Shown here: positions 7,990 through 17,664 of the stretch, in pieces | Position numbering within the stretch: the stretch's first letter is position 1 | Layout of the letters: every line of letters begins with the position of its first letter | Assembly: GCA_019359715.1 (NCBI GenBank) | Contig: JAHHGS010000109.1 | Span: forward strand, 1 to 40,098 | Origin: Aphanocapsa sp. GSE-SYN-MK-11-07L | GTDB taxonomy: Bacteria > Cyanobacteriota > Cyanobacteriia > Thermosynechococcales > Thermosynechococcaceae | Direction: 5' to 3' | DNA length: 40,098 nt | Translations under genes and position numbers: made by a program | Notes under the pieces: model-generated | The model's input: only the letters and a program-made list of their open reading frames with translations | Told to the model about the DNA's origin: nothing | Databases searched by the model: none

Positions 7990-9417
7990 CTAACCCTCCG
8001 GTTCTGCTGCTGGAGCTGATGAATTGTAGCTAGCGATAATCGCCATTGCCAACCACCAAAGGGTAGCCACTTCGGGGCGATACCAAACGGTGTCTACGGC
8101 ACCGTGGGTCATCATACCCAGCAGAATAGAAATCGCGGCAATCAGCCAAAAAGTTTCCCGGCTACCTTGATCGCGCAGGTTTTTCAACTGCTGCCAGCCG
8201 CGTTGCAGCGTCACCAAAATCAGCCACAGGAAGGCGCTAAAGCCAACAAATCCGGTTTCTACCAACAGTTCTAAATAAACTGAGTAGGCTCCCAAAGCGG
8301 TGAAGCCGGGGCGCTGAAAGAGGGGATAAATTTGGTTGAAAGCAGTATTGCCAGGGCCAATCCCTAAAATTGGTCGATCGCGGATCATCTCGTGGACAGC
8401 GGCCCAGACATTAATCCGAAAATTGTTGCTGCTGTCCTTGCGGTCAGCAAAAATGCTAGTGACGCGATCGCGCACCGGCGGCACAAACAGAATTGCCAGC
8501 AGCAAGATTCCCCCTAATCCCCCCAGCAAGACTGGAAATGCCCAAGTCCGCCAAGCCGTTGGCAGGTGAGGTAAGAGCCAAAACAGCAGCAGCAGCGCCA
8601 TCGCAAATAGCGCCATCACCAAACCCAACCAGCCGCCGCGGCTAAAGGTAAGAATCAGGCAGAGGGTATTCATGACTAGCATTAGCCCAGCCAGCAGCTT
8701 GGGTAGCCAACCCCGCCAGGCAAACAGGGCTGCCAAGCTAAACGGAATTGCGGGCAGCAAGTAACCGGCCAGCAAATTGGGATTGTCTAAGTAGCTGTAC
8801 ACCCGCGTTGTGTTGGCCAAAGACGATTCAGGGTCAGTCCAGGTAGCCAGGGCATCCGCCCCAAATAGCCACTGCCGCAGCCCGTAGAGGCTAACCACCA
8901 AGGCAACGTGGAGGTAAACGGTAATCAACCAAGATCGCCAGCGGGGCGATCGCACAACCCGTTCCACCAGGGCAAAAAACAGCAAGTAGAGGCTGAGCTT
9001 TGTCCAGCCCACGAAGGCGGCACTTTTGACCGGCGAGAGGGCAGTGGCAACAGTGGCAATTCCCCAGTAGAGCAACACCAGCAGATGAATCGGGTTCAAT
9101 CGGCTGCGCTCAGGGGCATCGGAGAGAGTTAGCAGCACCCAGAACCCAACGCAGGCCGTTAGCATCACGCCAATCATTGAATTGGGCACGAAGGGCGCTA
9201 AGCCGAAGACTAAACTTAGCAGCCCGACCGCAATTTCTGTGCTCCACTGGATCAGCCAACTGCCCCGCCGCCAGCGATAGAGCAGCCCCACCAGTTTGCC
9301 GATCAGGCTAGAGCGTCGCCACTGATAGGTGGGCAGGTTTGCAAGGGTCAAGTTTTGCCAGAGAGCGTTCATAGGCAGTAGTGAATTGGGCGATCGGGCA
9401 AGCGTCACGCTAGTCAT
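7990..9417 (-). CDS. ictB: IctB family protein (putative inorganic-carbon-related membrane protein)
   Basis: This polytopic membrane protein (about 10-11 hydrophobic segments) belongs to the Wzy/O-antigen-ligase-like superfamily. Recognisable IctB segments are LLYWGIATVATALSPVKSAA, RVYSYLDNPNLLAGYLLP, CLILTFSRGGWLGL, DSSNNFRINVWAAVHEMI and ILGIGPGNTAFNQIYPL. IctB was first linked to bicarbonate accumulation in Synechococcus, but direct transport was not confirmed, so the substrate is uncertain. The ATG at 9417 gives 475 residues. A second ATG at 9372 (MNALWQNLTLANL) matches the start of Synechococcus IctB better. It is divergent from ndhF3 across 232 bp, next to other carbon-concentrating genes. 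Confidence 0.88.
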   Translation of the reverse strand: MTSVTLARSPNSLLPMNALWQNLTLANLPTYQWRRSSLIGKLVGLLYRWRRGSWLIQWSTEIAVGLLSLVFGLAPFVPNSMIGVMLTACVGFWVLLTLSDAPERSRLNPIHLLVLLYWGIATVATALSPVKSAAFVGWTKLSLYLLFFALVERVVRSPRWRSWLITVYLHVALVVSLYGLRQWLFGADALATWTDPESSLANTTRVYSYLDNPNLLAGYLLPAIPFSLAALFAWRGWLPKLLAGLMLVMNTLCLILTFSRGGWLGLVMALFAMALLLLFWLLPHLPTAWRTWAFPVLLGGLGGILLLAILFVPPVRDRVTSIFADRKDSSNNFRINVWAAVHEMIRDRPILGIGPGNTAFNQIYPLFQRPGFTALGAYSVYLELLVETGFVGFSAFLWLILVTLQRGWQQLKNLRDQGSRETFWLIAAISILLGMMTHGAVDTVWYRPEVATLWWLAMAIIASYNSSAPAAEPEG

Positions 9418-9649
9418 TATGCCTGAGAGCCAGCCAAATTAAGGCTAGGACACAAGCAATTCAAGCGTATTTACTGATCGCAACAATAGTCGATAGACAG
9501 GAAAATCCCCAAGAGACTTTAAGATCCCCAAATAATCCTAAACTTGAATGATAGAAAATACCGATAGAGATTATATAAATCTTCTGCTACTTACTTATGT
9601 ATCTTCCGGGTTATTCTGATCCCTAGCTCAGCATTCAGCAAAAATCACC
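9418..9649. promoter_or_regulatory. Shared intergenic region between ictB and ndhF3
   Basis: This 232-bp AT-rich gap must hold the promoters of ictB (minus strand) and of the ndhF3-ndhD3-cupA unit (plus strand). A TATA-rich stretch TTATATAAAT lies at 9571-9580, with a TTGAAT at 9544-9549, but the spacing is too long for a standard promoter. In other cyanobacteria this operon is induced by low CO2 through the LysR-type regulator CcmR/NdhR. I could not identify a convincing binding site by eye. Confidence 0.4.
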
Positions 9650-11509
9650 ATGTTCCAGACTCTGGTTGACACGATTTGGCTAGTTCCTTGCTATGCCTTC
9701 TTGGGCGCACTGATCTCATTCCTCTGGTTTCCCTCAATTATTCGGAAAACCGGCCCTCGCCCCTCTGGCTACATCAATACCTTGATGAGCCTGACAGCGC
9801 TACTGCACAGCGTCTTAGCCTTTTCTGCCCTCCAGGGCCAACCTGCTCAGAGGCTTTTGATCCCGTGGCTGAAGGTGGCCAACCTCGATTTGACGATTCC
9901 AATTGAGGTTTCCTCCCTGACAATGGGAGCACTGGTGCTGATTATGGGAATTAACTTATTTGCTCAAGTCTTCGCGATCGGCTACATGGAAATGGACTGG
10001 GGCTGGGCCAGATTCTTTTCGCTGCTTGCCCTGTTCGAGGCTGGCATGTCTGCCCTAGTGCTGTTGGACTCCCTCTTTTTCAGCTACATGGTGCTAGAGA
10101 TTCTGACCTTAGCAACGTATTTGTTGACAGGACTGTGGTTCAATCAGCCGCTGGTGGTGACAGGGGCGCGGGATGCCTTTTTGACCAAGCGGGTGGGTGA
10201 CTTATTTTTGCTGATGGGAGTGTTGGCCTTACTTCCCCTGGCTGGCACTTGGGATTACCAAGAGCTAGCTACCTGGGCCAAAACTGCCCAGGTTGACCCG
10301 ACCGTGATGACGTTGGTGGGTCTGGCTCTAATTGCTGGGCCAATGGGCAAGTGCGCTCAGTTTCCGCTCCACCTCTGGCTGGATGAAGCGATGGAAGGGC
10401 CAATTCCGGCTTCGATTTTGCGGAACTCGATTGTGGTGGCGACCGGGGCTTGGGTGTTATTTAAGCTAGAGCCAGTTTTAGCCCTTTCCCCGTTTACACT
10501 ATCGGCCTTGATCTGGATTGGTGGGGTGACGGCGGTGGGTGGGACGCTGATTGCGATCGCCCAGATTGACATTAAGCGCTCCTTGTCTTACTTGGTCAGC
10601 GCCTATATGGGGATTGTCTTCATTGCGATCGGCACTCAGCAGACGGCAGCGGCCCAAATGATGACCCTTACCCATGCCCTTGCGATGGCTCTGCTGGTGA
10701 TGAGTGTTGGGGCGGTGATTTGGAACTGCATTACCCAAGACCTGCGCCAGTATGGGGGTCTGTTTGCCCGTCGCCCGATTTCTGGGCTGTCGTTTATGGT
10801 CGGAGCCGCTGGGTTGGTGGCTTTTCCGCCCTTAGGCGGCTTTTGGGCGCTGCTGAAGCTAGTGGATGGGCTATGGACGACTCAACCTTGGCTGGTTGGT
10901 CTTTTGGTGCTGGTCAACACCCTGGCCGGCTTCAGCCTAGCCAGAGTCTTTTGTATGGTTTGGGGTGGCAGTTCTAAGCCAATGACGGCCCGATCGCCAG
11001 AGGTGTTCTGGCCGATGATCCTTCCTGCCATGACAGCAATGGGCTTTACCCTACATTTGCCGCACATCTTGGCCACTCTTTCGCTGCTGCCGACTTGGGA
11101 AACGTTTAACCAAGAAGCAGCGCTATTGCTGACTGGTTCTAGCGTCTTGGGCTTCTCGGCGGCTGGTCTCATTTATCTCAGCCCGACAATTCAGAAACCC
11201 GTCAAGCTGCCGCTGCCGGGACTGCAAGACCTGTTTGCCTACGATTTTTATACCCCCAAGCTCTACAAAACCAGCATCGTGTTTGGAGTTGATTTGATTT
11301 CGCAGCTAACTTCTTGGTTTGACAAATATCTAATTGACGGCACAGGCAACCTATTCGGGCTAGCGACTATTTTTAGTGGGCAAAGCCTAAAGTACAGTAC
11401 CTCTGGACAATCGCAGTTTTACGTCCTGACGATTCTGGTCGGGATTGCCACGATTGGCGTGCTTCTATGCTGGCCCGTCCTTTCTCATTTGTCATTGGCA
11501 GTCGGTTGA
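9650..11509 (+). CDS. ndhF3: NDH-1 subunit NdhF3 of the CO2-uptake complex (NDH-1MS type)
   Basis: This is an antiporter-like, NuoL-related proton-pumping subunit of the specialised thylakoid NDH-1 complex that couples electron flow to CO2 hydration. The 619-residue polytopic protein has MGKCAQFPLHLWLDEAMEGP, the quinone-oxidoreductase domain signature with GP and H in the NdhF position, IAQIDIKRSLSYLVSAYMG, and the lateral-helix-like C-terminus. F3 rather than F1 or F4 is inferred from the operon order ndhF3-ndhD3-cupA. The ndhD3 start is 70 bp downstream. Confidence 0.9.
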   Translation: MFQTLVDTIWLVPCYAFLGALISFLWFPSIIRKTGPRPSGYINTLMSLTALLHSVLAFSALQGQPAQRLLIPWLKVANLDLTIPIEVSSLTMGALVLIMGINLFAQVFAIGYMEMDWGWARFFSLLALFEAGMSALVLLDSLFFSYMVLEILTLATYLLTGLWFNQPLVVTGARDAFLTKRVGDLFLLMGVLALLPLAGTWDYQELATWAKTAQVDPTVMTLVGLALIAGPMGKCAQFPLHLWLDEAMEGPIPASILRNSIVVATGAWVLFKLEPVLALSPFTLSALIWIGGVTAVGGTLIAIAQIDIKRSLSYLVSAYMGIVFIAIGTQQTAAAQMMTLTHALAMALLVMSVGAVIWNCITQDLRQYGGLFARRPISGLSFMVGAAGLVAFPPLGGFWALLKLVDGLWTTQPWLVGLLVLVNTLAGFSLARVFCMVWGGSSKPMTARSPEVFWPMILPAMTAMGFTLHLPHILATLSLLPTWETFNQEAALLLTGSSVLGFSAAGLIYLSPTIQKPVKLPLPGLQDLFAYDFYTPKLYKTSIVFGVDLISQLTSWFDKYLIDGTGNLFGLATIFSGQSLKYSTSGQSQFYVLTILVGIATIGVLLCWPVLSHLSLAVG

Positions 11510-11579
11510 GCACCTAAGCTCAAAGCCCTTGCTTGCCGCGGATCTCACTTTTAACTTGTTTTTTTAGGTTAGTTCAGCC

Positions 11580-13115
11580 ATGCTCAGCCTCTTGATTGTT
11601 TTACCTCTGCTCGGTGCGATCGCCATTGGTTTTTGGCCCAGCAAACTGTCTGGAGAATCTGCCCGGCTGGGGGCACTCGGCTTGAGCACCGCCCTCCTCG
11701 TCTTGACGGCGGTCATCTTCAGTCAGTTCGACCTCAGCGCTGCTGGCTTGCAGATGAGTGAGTACCTACCCTGGATCAAGACCCTGGGTTTGAACTATGC
11801 GCTGGGGATTGATGGGCTATCCCTACCGCTGATTGCCCTGACCAATTTTTTAGTTTTGATTGTGGTCTATAGCGGTGATGATGGGGTGCCGACCACTTCT
11901 CCTCGGCTGTTTTACTCCCTCACCTTCTTGGTCAGCGCAGGCATTACTGGCGCGCTGTTGGCCCAAAACCTGCTGCTGTTCTTGATTTTTTATGAGCTAG
12001 AGCTCATCCCGTTCTATCTGCTGATTTTGATCTGGGGCGGCAAGAATCGGGAAGGAGCGGCAATGAAGTTCCTGATCTATACGGCGGTGTCTGGATTTTT
12101 GATTTTGGCTGGCTTTTTGGCCCTAACCTGGCTCAGCGGTGCGCCCAGCTTTGACTATGCAGCGATTTCGACTGCGGGTCTTTCGACCCGCACCCAACTG
12201 ATTTTACTCACCTTGCTGCTGGTTGGGTTTGGGATCAAAATTCCGCTGGTGCCTTTGCACAGCTGGCTGCCAGATGCCTACGTTGAGGCAGCGACCCCGG
12301 TCGCTATTTTGCTCGGTGGGGCGTTAGCCAAGTTAGGCACCTACGGTTTAGTGCGGTTTTGTTTGGGGCTATTTCCGCAAACTTGGCCGATTGTCGCGCC
12401 CGGCTTGGCGATTTTGGCCACGGTGGGGGTGCTCTACGGGGCGATGGCGGCGATCGCCCAAAAAGACATCAAGCGAATGGTGGCCTACAGCTCAATTGGG
12501 CACATGAGCTACGTCCTGCTAGGGATAGCAGCTCACACCTCCCTGGCGATGGTGGGGGCGATCGGTCAAATGGTCAGCCACGGCTTAATTTTGGCGCTGC
12601 TGTTCTACCTGATTGGGGTGATTGAAGTCAAAGTTGGCACCCGCGAATTGGACGAGCTGAACGGGTTGCTGAATCCCCTGCGGGGGCTACCGACAACCAG
12701 TTCTTTGCTGGTTTTGGCCGGTATGGCCAGCGCTGGCATCCCCGGCCTCGTTGGCTTTATTTCAGAATTTTTAGTTTTTCAGGGCAGCTACTCCGCCTTT
12801 CCGCTCCCAACCCTGCTCTGCGTGGTCGGGACGGGCTTAACGGCGGTCTACTTTGTGATTCTGCTCAATCGCACCTGCTTTGGCCGTTTGGACAACAAAA
12901 CGGCTTATTACCCGAAAGTGACGCGGACAGAGCAAATTCCGGCCTTGGTTTTAACCGCCTTAGTTTTCTTTTTGGGCATTCAACCCACCTGGCTGGTGCG
13001 CTGGAGCGAAACCACCAGCGCCGCGATCGTGGCGGCCGTTCCTCAGACCGCCCCGCCGCCGATCGCCCTCAATCAGACTTTTATGCCTGCGCCTAGCCTC
13101 AAGCTGCAAGGCTAG
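11580..13115 (+). CDS. ndhD3: NDH-1 subunit NdhD3 of the CO2-uptake complex
   Basis: This is a NuoM-related antiporter-like membrane subunit, the partner of NdhF3 in the inducible CO2-uptake NDH-1 complex. The 511-residue protein shows YELELIPFYLLILIWGG (the conserved Glu in TM5), IKIPLVPLHSWLPDAYVEA, AIAQKDIKRMVAYSSIGHM and GIPGLVGFISEFLVFQG. About 14 membrane segments are expected and enough hydrophobic stretches are present. It ends with a Pro-rich tail (VPQTAPPPIALNQ). It is followed after 53 bp by cupA, consistent with one operon. Confidence 0.92.
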   Translation: MLSLLIVLPLLGAIAIGFWPSKLSGESARLGALGLSTALLVLTAVIFSQFDLSAAGLQMSEYLPWIKTLGLNYALGIDGLSLPLIALTNFLVLIVVYSGDDGVPTTSPRLFYSLTFLVSAGITGALLAQNLLLFLIFYELELIPFYLLILIWGGKNREGAAMKFLIYTAVSGFLILAGFLALTWLSGAPSFDYAAISTAGLSTRTQLILLTLLLVGFGIKIPLVPLHSWLPDAYVEAATPVAILLGGALAKLGTYGLVRFCLGLFPQTWPIVAPGLAILATVGVLYGAMAAIAQKDIKRMVAYSSIGHMSYVLLGIAAHTSLAMVGAIGQMVSHGLILALLFYLIGVIEVKVGTRELDELNGLLNPLRGLPTTSSLLVLAGMASAGIPGLVGFISEFLVFQGSYSAFPLPTLLCVVGTGLTAVYFVILLNRTCFGRLDNKTAYYPKVTRTEQIPALVLTALVFFLGIQPTWLVRWSETTSAAIVAAVPQTAPPPIALNQTFMPAPSLKLQG

Positions 13116-13168
13116 ATGCACTCCTTGCCTGCCTGCTTTTAATTCACTTACTCCCCAAGAAACTCACT

Positions 13169-14488
13169 ATGGTACAAGCCCCTGCCAAGCCCGTCGCTAA
13201 ACTGCCGCTCTCTAAGCACCCGCTGGCAGACGTGATTCATCGCCTAGAAGCTGGTGGTGCCATGATTCCAGACACGCCAGAGAACTTGATGAAAGTGATT
13301 GGCATGTATAAGGCTTACTCAATCCCGATGGATTTTTACTGGCGGGACTTATTGTACTTGGCTGAGCGGGTGTTTATTAATCCTCTGCCCTTCTTCAAAT
13401 ACTTGCCAACCCAAGAGTATTTTGACCTGCACAATCACTACGCCGGGGATGATGCTGACCTCCGGATTTGGCGAGGCGGGGCAACGGCTCATCCTGAGCT
13501 TCTAGAGTTCATTGAAAAGGGTGAGAACGGCAAAATGCCCCGCTTGCTGCATCACCTCTGGCACGATCGGATCAATATGGAATTTTCCGAAAGCCTCGCC
13601 CAGTCGATGATGTGGCACCGGATGAGCGGCGAACTAGAAGCTTATTTAGACTCGCCAGAGTACATTGCCAATGCCAATCGGGCGATTGTGGCTTACCTGA
13701 AGGCGCATCCTGGCTACGCGCCGCTGTTAGTCCTACACAAACTCTTTCCGCAATTGTTTTTAGAGCAGTGCCGGATGTCTACTTACTTGTCCATTTTGGG
13801 CTTGTTTTGGGAAATCATGGCGCCGGTGTTTTTTGAAATTAGCGATCGCTATGACGAGGGCAGCATTAAAACAATCCCAGAAGCAATGAACTTTTTGTCC
13901 CAAGGCATTTTCTGGATTGCCGGTCGGCCAATTTATCACCATGTTTACATCAAGGGTGAGTGTTTTGAAATCATTCCCAAGTCTAAGGGGTTTATGTGGC
14001 TCTACGAAGCGGCATTTCCCTATGTCGAAGCGGTCTTCTACCGGACAGCTCCGTTTCGGGGGACAAAATCTTACAATGCTCAGGCCAACCAGGTGCCGAA
14101 CGAACAGATTGACTTCCACTACGGGATTTTGTTTGCCGACAAGTTCCCGGTCGGGACAGCCGGGATTCCCCCCACCCTGCTGCACCAAGATATGTATCAC
14201 TTCCTGCCGTCTTACCTGAAGGAGCATTTTGCCCAAAACTGTCGGGGAGAAGATGACATTTTGGTGCAGTTGGGGATTGCTTTCCAGCGATCGATGTACA
14301 CTGTCACCTCCGCCGTCCTCCAGGCTACCCGGGGCGCTTTGCTCTATCCCCTCGACGACCCGAATCCCAAGCACCTGCTGGAAAATCGCAAGTTCTTTGA
14401 AGCTCAAATGGATCGGTTTATTCGCCCTCAATACGGGATTGCCGATGCCTGTCGGATTCGGAGCGTGCAGCTCGACAGTTATAAATAG
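13169..14488 (+). CDS. cupA: CO2 hydration protein CupA (ChpY)
   Basis: This protein binds the NdhF3/NdhD3 module and is thought to hydrate CO2 to bicarbonate at the thylakoid surface, acting as a vectorial carbonic anhydrase. The 439-residue soluble protein has HPLADVIHRLEAGGAMIPD at the start, then DLHNHYAGDDADLRIWRGG, GRPIYHHVYIKGECFEIIP, RTAPFRGTKSYNAQANQVP and HQDMYHFLPSYL. Conserved His, Asp and Cys residues in these motifs are candidate zinc ligands. The N-terminal sequence and neighbours favour CupA over the constitutive CupB. The small cupS gene that follows cupA in Synechocystis is absent here. Confidence 0.9.
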   Translation: MVQAPAKPVAKLPLSKHPLADVIHRLEAGGAMIPDTPENLMKVIGMYKAYSIPMDFYWRDLLYLAERVFINPLPFFKYLPTQEYFDLHNHYAGDDADLRIWRGGATAHPELLEFIEKGENGKMPRLLHHLWHDRINMEFSESLAQSMMWHRMSGELEAYLDSPEYIANANRAIVAYLKAHPGYAPLLVLHKLFPQLFLEQCRMSTYLSILGLFWEIMAPVFFEISDRYDEGSIKTIPEAMNFLSQGIFWIAGRPIYHHVYIKGECFEIIPKSKGFMWLYEAAFPYVEAVFYRTAPFRGTKSYNAQANQVPNEQIDFHYGILFADKFPVGTAGIPPTLLHQDMYHFLPSYLKEHFAQNCRGEDDILVQLGIAFQRSMYTVTSAVLQATRGALLYPLDDPNPKHLLENRKFFEAQMDRFIRPQYGIADACRIRSVQLDSYK

Positions 14489-14636
14489 GTCAAATTGCAA
14501 TTAGCAATCACGCTTGCCCCCAGCCAAAGACGAATCAACCCAAACTATTGTCAGCGCATAATCTTGCATAGCCCTACTCTGGCGCAGGTTTAAATGACTG
14601 GTAAATTTCGCAAACTGTAATTGAGGCAAGGCAAAT

Positions 14637-16001
14637 ATGTGGTGGATTTCGGCGTTTTTGCTGGCCCAGGCAGCCCCCCAGCCTCCGGCCCGAGAAATCC
14701 AGCAAATTCAAGACGTGCGATCGCTGCCCGGTGAGTTAGATAAGATACCGGTCTTCAACAGCAACAGTCCAGAAATGGTGCAGAGTGACGGGATTTTACT
14801 CTCGACCTTTTCTCCTCAGGGCATGAAAGTGCCCTCTGCTCACCTCAATTTTACGTTTGATGGGCGATTTGACCTGTTTACCCACCACGTCGCTAAGGTC
14901 AAATCTGTCAAAGCCCCCCAAACCATGTATTTAGGGTTGATTGTTCGCAATCCCAGCAGTCGCCCGGTCAAGATATTGGTGCTGCAAGCGATTAGCCACA
15001 TGACCAAAGATGCGCCATTTATCTCATTGCCGGGGACGACAGAAAACAACCGCAATCGCGTTTATGCTGGGCCGGGCAGTCGTTCCTCCAGCGATGCTCT
15101 GCGCTACGAACGGGGCTTAGACCTGCCGGTGCGGGTGGACTTGCCGCCCGGTGAAACCAAGATGCTAGCGGTGCTGCCAATTCCCGCTAAAGCCCTCAAC
15201 GGGAGGACAGTCTTAATGCGTCTCTACAGCAATGGCAAGGTGAATCTGGCCAGTTTGGCGATGTGGGCCAAGCGAGAGGGAGCTAGCAAAGAGCGTCAGC
15301 CCACCCTGGCAGAGTGGCAAAATGTGCTGACAACTGGCAGTTTAGTCACCCCCCGCGACCTTGCTCCGACGCCGCCGGGGCAAGCTGTGAGTAAGTTTAT
15401 TTACGGGCGGGTAGCTGGGGTAGCCAAAGGGGCGGAATGGAAAGGCACAATCACCGATCGCCCAACGGACAAGTCTCTAACAATTCCGCCCCCCGGCAAG
15501 TCCATTTCCTATGCGATTAATACGCTCGATAACGGCACCCTCGGCACTAATCAAATCCAGAGTGCGCCGATGGTTGTCCGCTATCCTGATACGGCTTACA
15601 AAGCCCACGGCAACTACGGGATTATTTACAGCCTGACAATGCCGCTCAGTAACCCAACCCCTCAGAGCCAGCGAGTCGCTCTAATGCTTCAAACTCCACT
15701 GAAGGAAAATAAGCTGTCAACGGGTGGACTGCGCTTCTTGAATCCGCCGGCCAAGCAAATTTTCTTTCGCGGTTCAGTCCGCCTGGCCTACGAAGATGAC
15801 AAAGGGCAAAAGCAGGTGCGCTATTTCCACATTGTCCAGCAGCGAGGTCAGCAGGGACAGCCCTTAGTCACCTTGACCCTACCACCGGGCACAGTGCGAT
15901 CGCTGGATGTTAGCTTTGTCTATCCGCCCGATGCCACCCCACCCCAGGTCTTGACCATTCAAACCTTAAACTCGGCAAGTGCGACCAAAGTCAGTAAGTG
16001 A
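14637..16001 (+). CDS. DUF3370 family protein, probably exported
   Basis: This 454-residue protein belongs to the cyanobacterial DUF3370 family, recognised by VRSLPGELDKIPVFNSNSPE near the start, then DGILLSTFSPQGMKVPSAHL, YAGPGSRSSSDALRYERG and HGNYGIIYSLTMPLSNPTPQ. The short hydrophobic start MWWISAFLLAQA resembles a minimal signal peptide with cleavage at AQA. The body looks beta-rich, as expected for a periplasmic or outer-surface protein. An AGGCAAGG precedes the ATG. It follows cupA after 148 bp on the same strand, but its biochemical role is unknown. Confidence 0.8.
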   Translation: MWWISAFLLAQAAPQPPAREIQQIQDVRSLPGELDKIPVFNSNSPEMVQSDGILLSTFSPQGMKVPSAHLNFTFDGRFDLFTHHVAKVKSVKAPQTMYLGLIVRNPSSRPVKILVLQAISHMTKDAPFISLPGTTENNRNRVYAGPGSRSSSDALRYERGLDLPVRVDLPPGETKMLAVLPIPAKALNGRTVLMRLYSNGKVNLASLAMWAKREGASKERQPTLAEWQNVLTTGSLVTPRDLAPTPPGQAVSKFIYGRVAGVAKGAEWKGTITDRPTDKSLTIPPPGKSISYAINTLDNGTLGTNQIQSAPMVVRYPDTAYKAHGNYGIIYSLTMPLSNPTPQSQRVALMLQTPLKENKLSTGGLRFLNPPAKQIFFRGSVRLAYEDDKGQKQVRYFHIVQQRGQQGQPLVTLTLPPGTVRSLDVSFVYPPDATPPQVLTIQTLNSASATKVSK

Positions 16002-16070
16002 AGCCTAATTTTACTCCTTCTGACGAGTCTCCCAAAGCCTGCCACCAAGACGATATACTAGGCTAGCTGT

Positions 16071-16727
16071 TTGGCGCTAACAACTTTGGGTACAGACCTC
16101 CGCAGCTACGTTTATTTAGACAACCTCCAGCCTCAGCACGCCGCTTACTTAGGAACTGTCGCCCAAGGCTTTTTACCGCTGCCGGGGGATGCCTCGCTCT
16201 GGATTGAAATTTCGCCGGGGATTGGTGTGAATCGGCTGATGGATACGGCCCTCAAAGCAGCCGTGGTGCGCCCCGGCGTGCTGTTTATTGAGCGGCTGTA
16301 CGGTCTACTGGAAGTCCACTCCAGCAACCAAGGCGAAACCAAAACGGCTGGGCAAGCAATTTTGCGATCGCTGGGCGTCACAGAGCGAGACTGCCTCAAG
16401 CCCCGCGTCATTTCCAGCGAGATTATTCGGAATGTCGATGCTCACCATGTTCAACTGATCAATCGCTCCCGAAGAGGAAACATGCTGCTGTCTGGGCAAA
16501 CCCTCTACGTGTTTGAGGTGGAACCAGCAGCCTATGCGGCCCTAGCCGCCAATGAAGCGGAAAAAACGGCGCTGATTAATATTTTGCAGGTGTCGGCGAT
16601 CGGCAGTTTTGGGCGCTTGTTTTTAGGCGGCACCGAACAAAATATCTTGGAAGCGGCCAGAGGCGTACTGGCAGCAATGGAAAGTGTGGCGGGGCGAGAG
16701 TACACCGACAAAGGCCGCGTGGAATAA
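16071..16727 (+). CDS. ccmP: Tandem-BMC carboxysome shell protein CcmP
   Basis: CcmP is a minor beta-carboxysome shell protein. Two fused BMC domains form pseudohexameric trimers with a large gated pore, probably passing metabolites such as RuBP or 3PGA. The 218 residues fit two BMC repeats (about 1-105 and 106-218). The start [39 protein letters not shown] and [17 protein letters not shown] match the family I know from Synechococcus and Synechocystis. The Glu-Arg pair at 74-75 lies where CcmP gating residues are described, from memory. A TTG start is used. Its closeness to cupA links two arms of the CO2-concentrating mechanism. Confidence 0.82.
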   Translation: MALTTLGTDLRSYVYLDNLQPQHAAYLGTVAQGFLPLPGDASLWIEISPGIGVNRLMDTALKAAVVRPGVLFIERLYGLLEVHSSNQGETKTAGQAILRSLGVTERDCLKPRVISSEIIRNVDAHHVQLINRSRRGNMLLSGQTLYVFEVEPAAYAALAANEAEKTALINILQVSAIGSFGRLFLGGTEQNILEAARGVLAAMESVAGREYTDKGRVE

Positions 16728-16752
16728 TTAACCGATCGAAAGGAAAGCCAAG

Positions 16753-17664
16753 ATGGCAGATGCAGAACATCTGGCTCGACTGCATCAAGGAAATTTGAGC
16801 TGGCGGGCCTGGCGGGCCCAACAGCCAAATCTCAAACCCGACTTGAGCAAGGCTGACCTGCGAGGGATGAACTTACAGCAAATCAATTTGGAGTGGGCTG
16901 ACCTGCAAAAAGCCAGCCTCAGCCAGGCAAATTTGCAAGCCGCCAGCTTAGCAGGCGCAAATTTAAGCAAAGCCAACCTCTACGAAGCCAATTTACAGGC
17001 AGCCACGCTGCACCAGGCCGAACTGGCCGATGCCCACTTGATTGGGGCAGATTTAAGCAAGGCCGATTTACAGGGCGCTGATCTGAGTGGGGCAGACCTG
17101 CGGGAAGCCAACCTGCGAGCTGCCGATTTAAGCCGAGCTAACCTAAGTGGAGCAGACCTGCGCTGTACTGACTTGAGACAGGCAGATTTAAGCTATGCCA
17201 ACCTGACTGGAGCTAACTTGAGTGGAGCAAATTTGACCTTTGTTAATTTAGGACAAGCGAATTTGTGCCGAGCTAATTTGGTCAGAGCAGAATTAGTCGA
17301 GGCTCATCTTTACCGAGCCAACCTCTACCGAGCCGATCTCAGCCAAGCCCATTTAATCTGGGCCAATCTATTTGAGGCAATTCTGGTCAACGCCTGTTTG
17401 GTAGAAGCAGATTTGGCAGCCAGCATCTTGCAAAAGGCCAACTTGACCGAGGCAGATTTGAGTGGAGCAAATTTAACCAGAGCTAACTTGAGAGGAACAG
17501 ATTTTAGTCAAGCCAATTTAAGTGGGGCTAAATTGCGATCGCCCACTCTCCATAAAACCAACTTCCAAGGCGCAAAACTCTACGCCGCCCAATTGATTAC
17601 TGTCGATTTGAGTCAAGCCAACCTGCGAGGAGCACTAATGCCCGATGGCAGTATTTTTCATTGA
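16753..17664 (+). CDS. Pentapeptide-repeat protein
   Basis: After an N-terminal lead of about 45 residues (LARLHQGNLSWRAWRAQQP), the 303-residue protein is almost wholly A(D/N)LXX pentapeptide repeats. Examples are ADLSK ADLQG ADLSG ADLRE ANLRA. These fold into a right-handed quadrilateral beta-helix. No signal peptide is seen, so it is probably cytoplasmic. Partner and function are unknown; cyanobacteria carry many such genes. It starts 25 bp after ccmP, with an AAAGGAAAG upstream, so the two may be co-transcribed. Confidence 0.9.
   Translation: MADAEHLARLHQGNLSWRAWRAQQPNLKPDLSKADLRGMNLQQINLEWADLQKASLSQANLQAASLAGANLSKANLYEANLQAATLHQAELADAHLIGADLSKADLQGADLSGADLREANLRAADLSRANLSGADLRCTDLRQADLSYANLTGANLSGANLTFVNLGQANLCRANLVRAELVEAHLYRANLYRADLSQAHLIWANLFEAILVNACLVEADLAASILQKANLTEADLSGANLTRANLRGTDFSQANLSGAKLRSPTLHKTNFQGAKLYAAQLITVDLSQANLRGALMPDGSIFH

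Noticed and set aside
9544-9580. Sigma70 promoter for ndhF3 (TTGAAT and TATATA)
   Set aside because: The spacing of about 22 bp is too long for a standard promoter.
11506-11523. Hairpin TTGAGC-N6-GCTCAA at the end of ndhF3 as a terminator
   Set aside because: The stem is only 6 bp, it has no T-run, and it lies inside an operon.
13760-14500. 246-codon minus-strand frame opposite cupA
   Set aside because: Antisense of a well-conserved gene, with no recognisable protein features.
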